Origin: Siderastrea siderea
Taxonomy: Eukaryota > Cnidaria > Anthozoa > Scleractinia > Rhizangiidae
Assembly: GCA_964030785.1 (NCBI GenBank)
Contig: OZ034979.1
Span: 39,280,984 to 39,344,983, forward strand
Reading direction: 5' to 3'
Length of the DNA stretch: 64,000 nt
The first letter of the stretch is position 1. Every line of letters starts with the position of its first letter. Below the pieces are notes generated by a model that did no database searches, had not been told where the DNA came from, and was given only the letters and a program-made list of their open reading frames with translations. Positions 24,504 to 35,396 of this stretch are shown here, one piece after another. A program made the position numbers and the translations under genes.

Positions 24504-25360
24504 ACCAACCCCCCCCCCCCCCCGCAAAAAAATAATAATAAAACAAAATATAACATAACATAACAAAAATGCAGACCTTAAAATACCTGCTACAGCTAGT
24601 AACAATTTATTTTTAATCTTTCCTCATTCAACTGTACATATCATTGTTTGCCCCAATTCTCTAGACCTACACTAGCATAAGTACCGAATGGACTAAACTG
24701 CAGTTTAACGAAACTGTTATTGTTATCACTGTTATGGAAAAACATCCAGGGACTTCTAATAATTGTGACACGTGGGAAAGTGACGTGCCCCCCCACCAAC
24801 CCCCCCCCCCCCCAAAAAAAAAGTAATAATAATAAAACAAAATATAACATAACATAACAAAAATGCAGACCTTAAAATACCTGCTACAGCTAGTAACAAT
24901 TTATTTTTAATCTTTCCTCATTCAACTGTACATATCATTGTTTGCCCCAATTCTCTAGACCTACACTAGCATAAGTACAGATCCAGGAATAGCCGGGATT
25001 TATAGAAACAGGTCATGAAATAACATCATTGTGACACCATCAAAGGCTTTTTTAACTAGCATGTTCTTTGTAAATAGTGACCTAAGGAATGCTAAACCTA
25101 AAAACTATGTTTAGAACAAATAAACTTTATTATCATTTGCCAATAAATTATTAACATACTGTGTGCAAATATGAACCGAGAGTTAATTCCAATCAAAATC
25201 AATATTAATCAATGATAGTCAATAACAATCAATAGTCACTCAACTTTTAAGCTTTGAATTGTATTGATTTCCATAACCAGTCAATTCATTGGAATTGATT
25301 ATTATTGATTATATTGACTATTTGTTTTCATTGTTTGATACTGCCAGGCAGAAGGCAACA
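24504..25360. repeat. Second copy of the duplicated block (partial + full 288-bp unit and unique part)
   Basis: A truncated unit and one full unit (from about 24683) precede a region nearly identical to 15041-15404. Small differences include the length of the poly-C tract and loss of a GTGACCGTGACACC duplication. Confidence 0.9.
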
Positions 25361-26410
25361 GCCACACACTGTGATGACAGATTTGAATGCTACTGCTCCC
25401 CTTATTAGTAGCTAACTTTTAATTGAAAGGGATTGTTAAAGGTAACAGTCACACACACCGACGATACATCTGAATGTTACTGTTCCCCTCATTAGTAACT
25501 GAGACTTCAAATACAAAGGAATTGTTAAAGGTAACAGTTGCACACTCGGACGATACATCTGGATGCTATTGCTCCCCTCATTAGTACCTGAGACTTAAAA
25601 TAGAAAGGGATTGTTAAAGGTAACAGCCGCACACTCCAACGATAGATCCGGATGCTACTGTTCCCCTCATTAGTAACTGAGACTTAAAATAGAAAGGAAT
25701 TGTTAAAGGCAACAGTCGCACACTTCGACGATACATCTGGATGCCACTGTTCCCCTCATTAGTAAATAAGACTTCAAATAGAAAGGGATTGTTAAAGGCA
25801 ACAGTCGCACACTCCGACGATACATCTGGTTGCTACTGCTCCCCCCATTAGCAACTGAGACTTCAAATACAAAGGAATACGATACATCTGGATGCTACTG
25901 CCTCCCATTATTAGTAACTGACGCTTCAAATAGAAAAGGATTGTTAAAGGTAACAGTCGCACACTCCGACGATACATCTGGATGCTACTGCTCCCCTCAT
26001 TAGCAACTGAGACTTCAAATACAAAGGAATTGTTAAAGGTAACATTCGCACACTCCGATGATACATTTGGATGCTACTGTTCCCCTCATTAGTTAACTGA
26101 GACTTAAAATAGAAAGGAATTGTTAAAGGTAACAGTTGCACACTCCGACGATACATCTGGATGCTACTGTTCCCTTCGTTAGTAACTGAGACTTAAAATA
26201 GAAAAGAATTGTTAAGGTAACAGTTGCACACTCCGACGATACATCTGGATGCTACTGTTCCCCTCATTAGTAACTGAGACTTAAAATAGAAAGGAATTGT
26301 TAAAGGTAACAGTCGCACACTCCGACGATACATCTGGATGCTACTGTTCCCCTTATTAGTAGCTGAGACTTAAAATAGTTTAAGGGATTGTTAAAGGTAA
26401 CAGTTGTCGA
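25361..26410. repeat. 89-bp minisatellite, array 2 (about 11-12 units)
   Basis: Same unit as array 1 but expanded. Short minus-strand frames repeating CIVGVCDC-like peptides come from the array. Confidence 0.95.
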
Positions 26411-27127
26411 CAGGTGACCTATCTCAGGGACACTAATGTTAACTTTGTTACTAACTGTAGTTTTCAAGTTGGAAGGGACTGTTAAAATAAGGCAAAATGC
26501 AGTACACTCTGGCATTACATCAACACCACTAAGGCAAAATGTAGTGTGCGAGTCCTATTCTTGGCAGGATTCAAATCTCAGTAGGCATTCTTCATATATT
26601 TAATTGGTAGAGCATGTTCCATGGTATCTTTTTAATTTCCTAAGGTCTCTTTCCATGGGACCTGAAAAATGACAGTGCATGCATTAAGCAATGATATATA
26701 TTAAGTTACTATCAGTGATAAAGTATCACCATAATGGAAGGTATGAATTACATGCAGAACATTTTGACTTGATATTTCTTAATTGGTCTAAAATGGTGAC
26801 ACTGAAAACCACAATTCAGTGATGGGATTTTAGCAAACTTTGTCTATGATGGTAAACTCATTTGGCTGGCAACTTCACCAACAATGTGCCTTAGGCCTTA
26901 AATCTACTCTTGCAGGCTTAAGCTTATGTCCCAAAAATGGTACAGACAATAAAACAAATCCTGAAAAGGCAGTGTCATGTTAATTATTTGTAAAAAAAAA
27001 GAAAAAAAAAACATGATCAGTTTTACACACCTGACATTGAGTTCACACAGATACTGTGTTTTGCATCTGCTGTTTGATGTCCTTCCTTCTTTTGCACAGT
27101 TAGACTGACGCCAAGGTTAACTGGGCC
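26411..27127. other. No recognised gene
   Basis: Unassigned sequence. It may include 3' untranslated sequence of the possible minus-strand exon that follows. Confidence 0.35.
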
Positions 27128-27232
27128 TTAACTTCTCAGTGCATTGTTTGCATCTTGTGGTGAATCAGCTTTGTAGGCAACCACCACAGTAGAATCCAGA
27201 AGCTGTTTGAGTATTTTGCAGTTCCAGTTGAC
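27128..27232 (-). CDS. Possible terminal exon of a minus-strand gene
   Basis: On the minus strand a good acceptor (TTTTTTCCTCTAG) is followed by 34 sense codons (KILKQLLDSTVVVAYKADSP) and a TAA. A possible upstream exon ends at a donor AAAAAG|GTAAGC near 28960 and would join in phase as LADLTKQLLKK. The intervening LINE tail would then sit in an intron. I do not recognise the product, and the support is splice signals and composition only. Confidence 0.25.
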   Translation of the reverse strand, partial: VNWNCKILKQLLDSTVVVAYKADSPQDANNALRS

Positions 27233-27625
27233 CTAGAGGAAAAAAGTAACATTTTTATTTTAACAGTTCTTAATAAAACTCTCTTACAGCTGCAATCAAA
27301 CTCTCAGGTGAGGTCTAATATGAACACCAATGATAACTTTTCAGGGGTTTAGTTCTTTGCTGTTTCCTGTGTTACTATAGCTAGATGTTATGTAAGTCAA
27401 ATGATCAAGTAGCTATAAACCTAAACAGGAGGAAAATGTTATATTCAGCAGGATAAAAAACATGATAACGAGAAGAAAGAATAAAAATTGCTTGAAAAAA
27501 AGTTATGTTCAAGAATCCCATTACGACCAAAAAGACCAATTTTATCTAAAAGAATTCATGACTACAGCAACCAAAACTGCAGATGTAGGTATGCATGTCA
27601 ACTCTACATGTATCTGGGAGACCCC

Positions 27626-27689
<64 letters not shown>

Positions 27690-28175
27690 CTTTATTTACC
27701 CTCGAATTTACAGTGTAGCACTCAAGTGCTAATATCTTCGAGCCAACTACATTAATAAATAATTATAATAAAAAGTTAATTCTATATAACAAATAAGATA
27801 ACTAACTACCTAGACAACTAACTTGCAAATTATCATGATGTAGAAAGGTTTGCAGTTCCTGCCCTTTTAAGTAAATTATTGTTCCCCGTAGATATCAGTC
27901 GTCGAAAAGAAGTAAAATCAGAAATAGTGCGGTAATGGTCAGGAAGAGAATTCCAAGATGTTGCTGCCAAGTAACTAAAGGAATTGAGACCATAAGAAGT
28001 GGTCAATGGTTTGGGCAAACAGAGCATATTATGTCCTCTTAAAAAATAGGTAAACGAAACATATCTTTTAAATATCTTGGATAATCAGAAAAATGAAGAC
28101 ATTTAAAAATAGTAAGAATCATGTTCATCTTGATATCATTTTCAAGGAAGAAAAATCATCATATGTTAATATATA
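27626..28175 (-). mobile_element. 5'-truncated LINE tail (CR1/L2-like) with (TTGA)n 3' end
   Basis: Read on the minus strand, about 28170-27833 encodes the C-terminal tail found in CR1/L2-type ORF2 proteins: MNMILTIFKCLHFSDYPRYL, a break, then PKPLTTSYGLNSFSYLAATS, WNSLPDHYRTI and FTSFRRLI before a stop. A short AT-rich 3' region follows, ending in AATAAAGTTTATTGATTGATT repeats at 27687-27626. The tetranucleotide tail at the 3' end is typical of such elements. The reverse transcriptase proper is absent. Confidence 0.75.
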
Positions 28176-29691
28176 CCTGAAACAGTGTCAAATAGTTCTA
28201 CACTGATTAGACTCCTGGATACCCAAAAATTTAAAAATTAAATCACCCAGTCTATTGTTTCGGTCACAAAATCTCCTAGACAACAGCAATCTTGGATCTT
28301 TCTTCCAAAAAAAAAAAAAATTAATAAATAAATACAATAAGATAAGATTACAGAAATCGTTTCCACACAGCAAATATATCGTTTCTTTCTAAATGGGAAA
28401 GAAATTGGAAACGCCCAGGAGTACTCAGGAAAGGTTGTAATTGAGAATTGAGGTTGAACTTTCAGGCTCCCAATTTCAGAACGGTCAGAATAAGCTGGAC
28501 ATATTTCATCAACAATTATATTTCTACGTCTTCGCCATTCAATTACCTTTCATTGAGGTCTGTCTCGGCCTTTAAATAGCGGAAATTTAACGCCAAAATG
28601 AAATCTCCCAGTAGTAATTTTCTTGTTTTGGGCAATGTACGCCATTTTGAATTCTCATTGGAAAACCGCTGTTCAAAGTGTTTCCGTTCTCACAAAGCCT
28701 ACTGTGTGACAATGGCGCAAAAGTGCGGGTCGATGAACAACTCATTATTTTTTATTCCTTGCAACGCAAGGATCGTATCAAAGAACAATTTTGCTACAAA
28801 AGACGCGACCTAATAAAACGATCGCAAATCACTTTCAAAAACACAACATCTAGAATTTTTTTTCCAAATTCCTTTCATTTTGTGTTGTGATTACATAAGA
28901 CAGGAAGTCAGAATTGATTGTAGTGAACCCAACACTGACTCAAAGCTAGGGCTTACCTTTTTGAGGAGCTGCTTGGTGAGATCGGCAAGAAAATACAATA
29001 GAAGATGGTAGTGGCGTCACCAAACGGCAATTGCAGGGATCGAGCTCACGGCCATGTGAGTGCAAGCTGACAGCTTCATCCGCCAAGGCTGAAAACCTTC
29101 CAACGTCTCTTCTTAAAATAACCGCAAATTCGGCGCATGGCGAAGAAATATCGCAAACAAACCAAACGAAGAAGGCACGATTTCGTACTTTCCCTGGTAC
29201 GGGGCACTTCGCGCGCTTCACTTTGCTACCCATGTGGGAATATCGAAATAAATTGTTGTTATAATATCATCCGGAAAGCGGGCGGGGAACTTCTTTCTGT
29301 TTGTTACAATCTAACAGTTCCTGGCTTTTATCTGAGAAGTGGACGAACAGCACTTTCCTCGGAGCCATCGACCGGCAGTTCTATTTTAACCTCGAAGAGA
29401 CCGTATTCTCAAATGACCTAAACATGTGACTCATGAAATTCGTCACTCGTCAAGCCTTAATTTGAGCCTGACATGTATCCTATTTGATCCCCATTTACCT
29501 CGCTTTGTTGACAGAAATTTAATTACCGAGTAAACCGCAACTTAATTAATTCGGAAATCGGGTACTTCCAGTTCAAACCCACTTGCGTCTTGTCATGCTG
29601 CTCGATTTGATTTAGTAATTGGGGGATTAAATGCGTCATTAGTGGTTTTTTACCTTGCTGTACAGAAATATTTTGCCTAGATAAATATATT
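28176..29691. other. No secure gene
   Basis: Contains overlapping frames at about 28946-29420 on both strands, none with recognisable domains. A diverged inverted copy of the 30-bp motif lies at about 29557-29592. Confidence 0.35.
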
Positions 29692-29832
29692 TTATTCACC
29701 GGCCGGGAGGTCCGTGTAGGGAAAAACTGTGCCCGAGGTCTTGAGTGCGGCCCGACGCCGCAGGCCGAGGGCCATACTCAAGACTGAGGGCAGAGTTTTG
29801 CCCTATACGGACCGACCTAGGCCGGTGAATAA
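29692..29832. mobile_element. Hairpin-forming MITE (141 bp)
   Basis: Begins TTATTCACCGGCC and ends GGCCGGTGAATAA. The arms pair almost throughout (GGTCCGTGTAGGG / CCCTATACGGACC; GTCTTGAGTGCGG / CCATACTCAAGAC) around a GC-rich centre. No coding capacity. Confidence 0.8.
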
Positions 29833-30164
29833 CGTGTTTATTTTTTTCTGCTTTTTTGGAGACGGAACGAAGCGAATTGGTTTGAGAATTGTTTGTAAAC
29901 AGTCCCGCTACGTCCACTAGTTCCCACGACCGAAGTGAAGTTAAAATTGGCAAACTGTAGGGATAAAGGATAGACTAACGATATAACAGAACCTAAAATA
30001 TATCATAAAACAATAACCGTTGAGAACAAACCCCGACGTCTCATAGCAAGAATAAAGAAATAAGCTTTGTCTTGTTCAAAATGAAATCACGTTTAAATTT
30101 GGTTTACAGTACCGAAAGATCTTTAAAACAAGTAAGACTTTTGGTAAAAACTAAGGCTTACACT
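29833..30164. other. No recognised feature
   Basis: Spacer to element B, ending in its ACT target duplication (30162-30164). Confidence 0.4.
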
Positions 30165-30900
30165 CACAGGAACCTTTTCAAAATTCCCAGTTGGGAATTG
30201 AATGGGAAAATTCCCAATAATTGGGAAAAAACTGAGATATGGAATTCCACATTTGGGATATTTTTGGGAAGCTGTTGACTCCTTAGATGTAATAATTGGG
30301 TTTTTTGGGGGAAAAAAGTGTTGCTTTCTTCCTAATCCCAACATTGGGAATATCATGGGAACATTTTCCCATATAATTCCCAAAATAAGGAATAATATGG
30401 AAATATGTTCCCATGTTATTCACAAAGTTGAGAATAATAGGGGAATATTTCCCCATAAGATTCCCAATGTTGAGAATAATATGGGAATATTTCCCCATAA
30501 GATTCCCAATGTTGAGAATAATATGGGAATATTTTCCCATGTTATTCCCAAAGGTGAGAATAATATGGGAATATTTTCCCGTAACATTCCCAATGTTGAG
30601 AATAATATGGGAATATTTCCCCATAAGATTCCCAAAGTTGAGAATGATATGGCAATATTTTCCCATAACATTCCCAATGTTGAGAATAATATGGGAATAT
30701 TTTCCCATAAGATTCCCAAGTTGAGAATAACATGGGAATATTTTCCCATTATTGCCAATTATGAGAATAATATGAGAATATTTCCCCATAACATTCCCAA
30801 AGTTGAGAATAATAATTTGGGAATACTTCCCATATCCCCAAAGTTAAGAATAACATGGGAATTTTTTCTCGTAACATTCCCAAAGTAGTGTGAAAATACT
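30165..30900. repeat. Left subterminal array of element B
   Basis: About 14 copies of a ~42-bp unit built of two palindromic words: GGGAATATTTTCCCAT and TTCCCAATGTTGAGAAT. Because the unit length is a multiple of three, long frames are open on both strands (up to 228 codons). They are repeat translations, not genes. Confidence 0.95.
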
Positions 30901-31303
30901 TCCAAATTAATGTTGTTAGTCCTAGCCTTGAAGCTTAACTATTATGTCGTGTAAATAAAATAATGGAAACAAGTTATTGTTATATGTGATTTATTTACAA
31001 GCAAAAAGGAAAGTGATTTTCCATGTTCCCTTTAGACTTGGGATAGCAGTACCCTGGCCTGGTATATTCAAGATACATATACATGAAGCGGTATTTGCTT
31101 TTAATATCGAGCTGAAATCATCTCCAAAAATCAACCACATTATTTTGTAAATCCTTGCCTCAAAATGACTTATCATGCCCTTTTAAGTCACATTTACCAG
31201 TTTTCAAACAAAATGTTACACATATTGGCATACTGGGTACATACTTCGTACTGGCAGCCACAGAAAGCACAGCAGCCAGAGAAAAAGGTTACAAAAAAAT
31301 TCG

Positions 31304-32170
31304 TTAAGATTGACCTGACAACTTTATAATAATATATAATACCACTGTTTTAAGATGAATGAAGAGATCAGATATTTTTTGCCAGCAATTTGCACTAATC
31401 CATTTACCAGATGCAACAGCAATGACAGAATCAAAAGAAACTGTGTTTCCTGCCAATCTTCCAAACGTCTCACGGACAAACTTATTGGGTTCATGCTGTT
31501 TCTCAACGTAAAAGTACACATCAACTTCATTCCTTTCCCTACTGATGCTGACTACTTTGCCATGCCAAACATCCCCAGGCTCTTCACCTTGAATACATAG
31601 CATGTCACCGGCCTTGTTCTGGATACACAGGAACAACAAGTTCATATGGCAGTGTTCTCAGTTTCCTCATATAGTCAACCACAGTTGCCACATTATTTCC
31701 GCAGTCATAAAGCATGACTTTTCTCTGGATGCTGTCTGTTAAAAAGAACACCTTGTCACCACCGGGCTGCAATTGGACTTTTGGGAAACCATTTAAAGTG
31801 CTAATAACAGGTTACCCAAAATCATCAAGGTGAAAGGGCTTCACAGTACCTTCACAAATTAGTTGACAGCCTTGTTCTTTGCACCGAACTGACAAGAACC
31901 TGTTTACTGAGACCACCGCATCAGTGCCACGTAACAGCACAATAATTGTATTATTACTTGACAGAACTGTACCTTCATGTCCAAGGTTTGACACAAAACA
32001 TTTCTTGGTAACTGGACAAACACTTGAAACTTCAGCTTGAGTAAGTGATAGAGATGATGCAATCTTCTCATGATCAGAGTTTATGAGTTCCAAAACTCTG
32101 CTTGCTGTCCCAATCAGCAATGAGTGGCGAACATCTTTGTGACATGATACTCTTGCCTTTTCCACAGAAC
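31304..32170 (-). pseudogene. CACTA-like transposase, C-terminal exon (decayed)
   Basis: Reading leftward from an acceptor near 32170, the frame encodes VEKARVSCHKDVRHSLLIGT and continues to HLDDFG. A TAA stop lies at about 31812, and the same frame then goes on (LNGFPKVQLQPGGDKVFFLT; LRTLPYELVVPVYPEQ). A frameshift near 31650 leads to EEPGDVWHGKVVSISRERNE, EPNKFVRETFGRLAGNTVSF and an end at 31304. The latter part resembles the compact C-terminal domain that follows the DDE region in EnSpm-type proteins, although I cannot name it. At least one stop and one frameshift show decay. Confidence 0.5.
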
Positions 32171-32224
32171 TCACTATGCGCTAAAAGAAAGTGACACAAA
32201 ATGAGGCTAATTAAAAATGACCTA

Positions 32225-32425
32225 CTAGTTTAGCATGTACATTCGCCACTTTCACATCTCCCATAATACACCTTGTTTGCCCCCCCAAACTTTTGCATAA
32301 GCATTGTTTTCAATTTCTCTTGGGACATACTGTCGTCCCAAGAGAAATTTAAAACAGTACTTATGCAAAATTTTGTGGGGCAAACAAGGTGTATTATGGG
32401 AGATGCGGAAATGGTCAATGGCCAT
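32225..32425. mobile_element. Palindromic MITE in a transposase intron
   Basis: CTCCCATAATACACCTTGTT, CTTTTGCATAAGCA and TTTCTCTTGGGAC are each mirrored on the right (GTCCCAAGAGAAA, TTATGCAAAATTTT, AACAAGGTGTATTATGGGAG). The two arms meet at a central GACATACTGTCGTC. It lies in the intron between the two transposase exons of element B. Confidence 0.85.
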
Positions 32426-32756
32426 GTTCATTTGCCATGTAAATGTGTGCCTAAGATTGTTAATTGTTTTGAAAGAAGAAAGGATGAGGTGGGGGATAGG
32501 CAGGGGGAGAGAAAAATGAAGTTTAGAGAAATTAATATATAAAATACAACATGCATGTGAAATTCAAACTCATTCCTTGATTTATAAATTTGTTATCGGC
32601 TGACTACCTAATATCAGTGATGGAGTTGATCTGAAGGCTAACAAAATGCAAAAACAAAACAAAATGCAAATAGTTTGACTTCAATTTGGGCACAGGGAGC
32701 TTTACCCCTTTTAATGTTTGCCTTTGTATTTGAAGTGTATTTTCGAAATTTTCATA

Positions 32757-32975
32757 CCTGACTTGTGTCATTTGTCTCGGTTCGCTCAATAATCTAACTT
32801 CTTAAAGACTTTTTAGGTACTCTCTGCGAGCTTCAGCTTTAGCAAATGTCCCCTCCACACCTTTGCAATTGCTAGACCTCTTCACATAATCTTTAACTGC
32901 TCTCTCAAAAACAGCACACCAATAATTGTCTGTTGCAGAAAAGTTTAGTATATGCACGGGGTGGTATATGCACGC
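32757..32975 (-). pseudogene. CACTA-like transposase, upstream exon (DUF4218-like block)
   Basis: On the minus strand the frame reads PVHILNFSATDNYWCAVFER, AVKDYVKRSSNCKGVEGTFA, KAEARREYLKSL. A TAA and then EVRLLSEPRQMTQVR follow in frame before a donor AG|GTATG near 32758. A DNYWCxxFERxVxxY motif followed by a KxxE..FAxAExRRE helix is, to my knowledge, the pattern of the region after the catalytic domain in EnSpm/CACTA transposases (DUF4218-like). A single stop breaks the exon. Confidence 0.5.
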
Positions 32976-33434
32976 AAGGGGTGGGGAAGAAGTTCAAAAG
33001 TCAAAATGCAAAAGCCTAAAGTGTAATTTGAAAGGGGAGAGCTGCTGATGTTTATGTGTGGATATTGATATCTTTCAGCTGAGCTAAAACAATCGTTTAA
33101 AAGACCATTACAGAATTTTCATTTGTAACAGATCCCTGTCGCAAGGGTTACTGCAGAGGAGGGACAGGTGAAAATCAAGAAGAGGGAAAAGGGGAAGAAA
33201 TTGCAAGTACGCAATGTTAGTACACCAGCTTAGTTATTATTGCCCGATAAATTCTAAGCCTGAGCATCCCCCTCGGACCCTTGAATTGTTTAGGTTTAGT
33301 GATGTAGTGAGCTGATTACAAGATTGCCCTTCAGTTAGAAGACCCAAGGCTCTAGCCTGGACTCTGCATGCACTATGTTGTTTCTAGAAACTTTACTCCA
33401 GTTTTTTTTTTTTCTTTTAATGCCTTAGTTTGTG

Positions 33435-33745
33435 TGTAGACAGGGTTTGTACAGGTCCTGGAAAGTCCTGGAATTTTATTGTGGCATTTTGCAGGATTAG
33501 CAAGTCCTTGAAAATTATAACAGGTCCTGGATACCTGTGAAAATAAGGTTTATTCACAAACCAAATTAGTAGTTATCTTCATTATTGATTGCAAGTTTTA
33601 TTTTGTAGGATGTATTGGCTAAACCACTTGCATTTTAGTCTTGCATTAAGTGTGGCACAGCATAAAAAGGATTTTGGAGCCCTGGAAAAATTTCTCTTGA
33701 GTCTTGAAAAGGCCTGGAAAAGTACTGGAAAATTGTTTTGCTAAT
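33435..33745. repeat. Dispersed CCTGGAAA-type repeat
   Basis: Dense GTCCTGGAAAGTCCTGGAA, TCCTTGAAAATT and AGGCCTGGAAAAGTACTGGA words. It looks like a short interspersed repeat nested in element B. No coding potential. Confidence 0.6.
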
Positions 33746-33902
33746 GAAATGGTAGGGATAACTCTGTAATTGGGGGAGGGGGGGGGGGGTAATGCTTTCA
33801 GGTGCTGCTAATATAGAAACTGGAACCAGATCCAAGCACAAGCAAAGATGTGCCATCTGGCTCTTTCAATCTGTTGGAGTGGACACTGATTGTTGACTTT
33901 AT

Positions 33903-34145
33903 ACGAATCAAATAATTATCAAAGCAGTTTTTGGTAGAGTTCTTTCAAGAGATGATGCAGCTAGTGTTCTCAAGAAAAAGTTCAGTGTGCAACCAAAAAA
34001 TTTGACAACCTTGTCTCCTACTCAACTGTTGGGAGTCTTGGCCAAGAAACTGGTTAACAAACAATATTTTACAATTTCCAAGATGGAGAACATCAACTTT
34101 TTGAAAATGAGTGATCTTTCAGTCTTAAAGGAAATTGAAATATAG
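33903..34145 (+). pseudogene. SAM-gene-like last exon in element B
   Basis: An open 80-codon stretch ends at TAG 34143-34145 and reads KAVFGRVLSRDDAASVLKKK, TTLSPTQLLGVLAKKLVNKQ, KMENINFLKMSDLSVLKEIE. It matches the element A terminal-exon domain in length and in spacing of hydrophobic positions (AVxF/AVIF, LLKIK, LAKKxxxxLVN, INF, KExE), and it sits at the same place relative to the right array. The SAM-coding exons are not found in B. Homology is inferred by eye from a diverged pair. Confidence 0.5.
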
Positions 34146-34729
34146 CTAGTGTAGCCTTCTGACCTGCAAACAACAGAAGTCAGTTAAGTTTACATTGAGA
34201 TTGCTTACTCGGACTGTAACTACTAACTTTATTTGTAGTTGACTTGATGTTAATAGTGTAATAGTTTTTGTTCATGTTACTTGCATGCCTGTACTAAGTG
34301 TTACAAGTTACTAGGCCATTAACAAGTTATAGATACCCAGGTCCCTTAGTGCAAAATACAGGTGTATGGGACAAATTGTTACAGAAGTGATGAAAGTGTA
34401 AAATGTGGCACTTTGTTGATGTTTCAAGTTTTAGTGCACTAACTAGTGCTTTTTTGTTTGACACATTTATTACTGTCAAGAAAGCTGTTTATTAAAATAT
34501 TGAAATTTGTTGCTTTAAGTTGACGGTAAAAGATTATTGATAACAAGCTTTCAATAACCTTGAGAAATTAAAGCTGACGATATCTTGTGAACAGGAAATT
34601 TCACATTATTTGGCGGAGACATGCCAAAATGCGAAATTTTCGCACAATGTAACCTCAACTTTAAGGAAATGTTTAAGGGAGAAAATTATTGGAACTTTAA
34701 GACATTTAAATCGCAGCTACTGGCATCTA

Positions 34730-35393
34730 TGGGGTCAATTTGAGACTGTTAAATCCTAATGACGGAAAAAAATAGAGAAGGAAAATCTCAGTATTTGGGA
34801 AATTAAGACACCAGAAAATCCCACTATTGGGGAAATTGTGAGATGAAAAAATCCTGGTATTGGGAAAATTTAGACACAAGGAAATCCCACTACTGGGGAT
34901 AATTTGAGACAATAATATCCCAGTATTGGGGAATTTTAGTGACACCAAAATCCCATTATTGGGGAAATTGTGAGATGAAAAAATCCCGGTATTGGGAAAA
35001 TTTAGACACAAGGAAATCCCACTATTGTGGATAATTTGAGACAACAATATCGCAGTATTGGGGAAATTTAGTGACATCGAAATCCCATTATTGGGGTAAA
35101 TTTGAGACAATAAAATCCCAGCATTGTGAAACAGTCGAGACAGTGAAATCCCAGCAATGGGAAAAAATTGAGATAATAAAATCACAGCATTGGGGATTAT
35201 TTGACACTACTGGGAATAACTTGTGTCTGAAAAATCCCATTATTGGGTATATTTTGGGTTCTACCTGTCCCAGAAATGGGTATTGTTGCATTTTCCTAAA
35301 CTGGGATATTCCTGTAACAATCCAGTAAAATCCCATCAATTTCACATGTTTTCCCTTTTTTTCCCACCAGGGAATTTTGAAAAGTTTCCTGTG
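34730..35393. repeat. Right subterminal array of element B
   Basis: Repeated ATCCCACTATTGGGGA and ATTTAGACACAAGGAAAT words about 35-45 bp apart, ending in the inverted terminus. The 152-codon minus frame here is repeat-derived. Confidence 0.9.
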
Positions 35394-35396
35394 ACT

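Larger units (their letters stand above)
30165..35393. mobile_element. CACTA/EnSpm-like transposon B (5.2 kb)
   Basis: Ends are inverted copies of CACAGGAA(C/A)CTTTTCAAAA with one mismatch in the first 23 bases. The target duplication is ACT (30162-30164, 35394-35396). It shares the CACAGGAA start, 3-bp duplication and array architecture with element A, but the array words differ. Minus-strand exons at 31304-32170 and 32757-32975 look like the C-terminal part of a CACTA transposase. A plus-strand exon at 33903-34145 resembles the last exon of the element A SAM gene. The centre of the element is deleted. Confidence 0.8.

Noticed and set aside
28946..29421. Overlapping frames of 77-95 codons on both strands
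   Set aside because: No domain, frames on both strands, and no splice-consistent chain that prefers one of them.
30202..30888. A 228-codon plus frame and a 168-codon minus frame over the same bases
   Set aside because: Both are translations of the 42-bp subterminal array, whose period is a multiple of three; no composition or homology supports a protein.
30400..30900. CRISPR-like look of regularly spaced repeats
   Set aside because: There are no unique spacers; the intervals are themselves repeats, and the sequence is eukaryotic with introns.
34727..35185. 152-codon minus frame
   Set aside because: Translation of the right subterminal array of element B.
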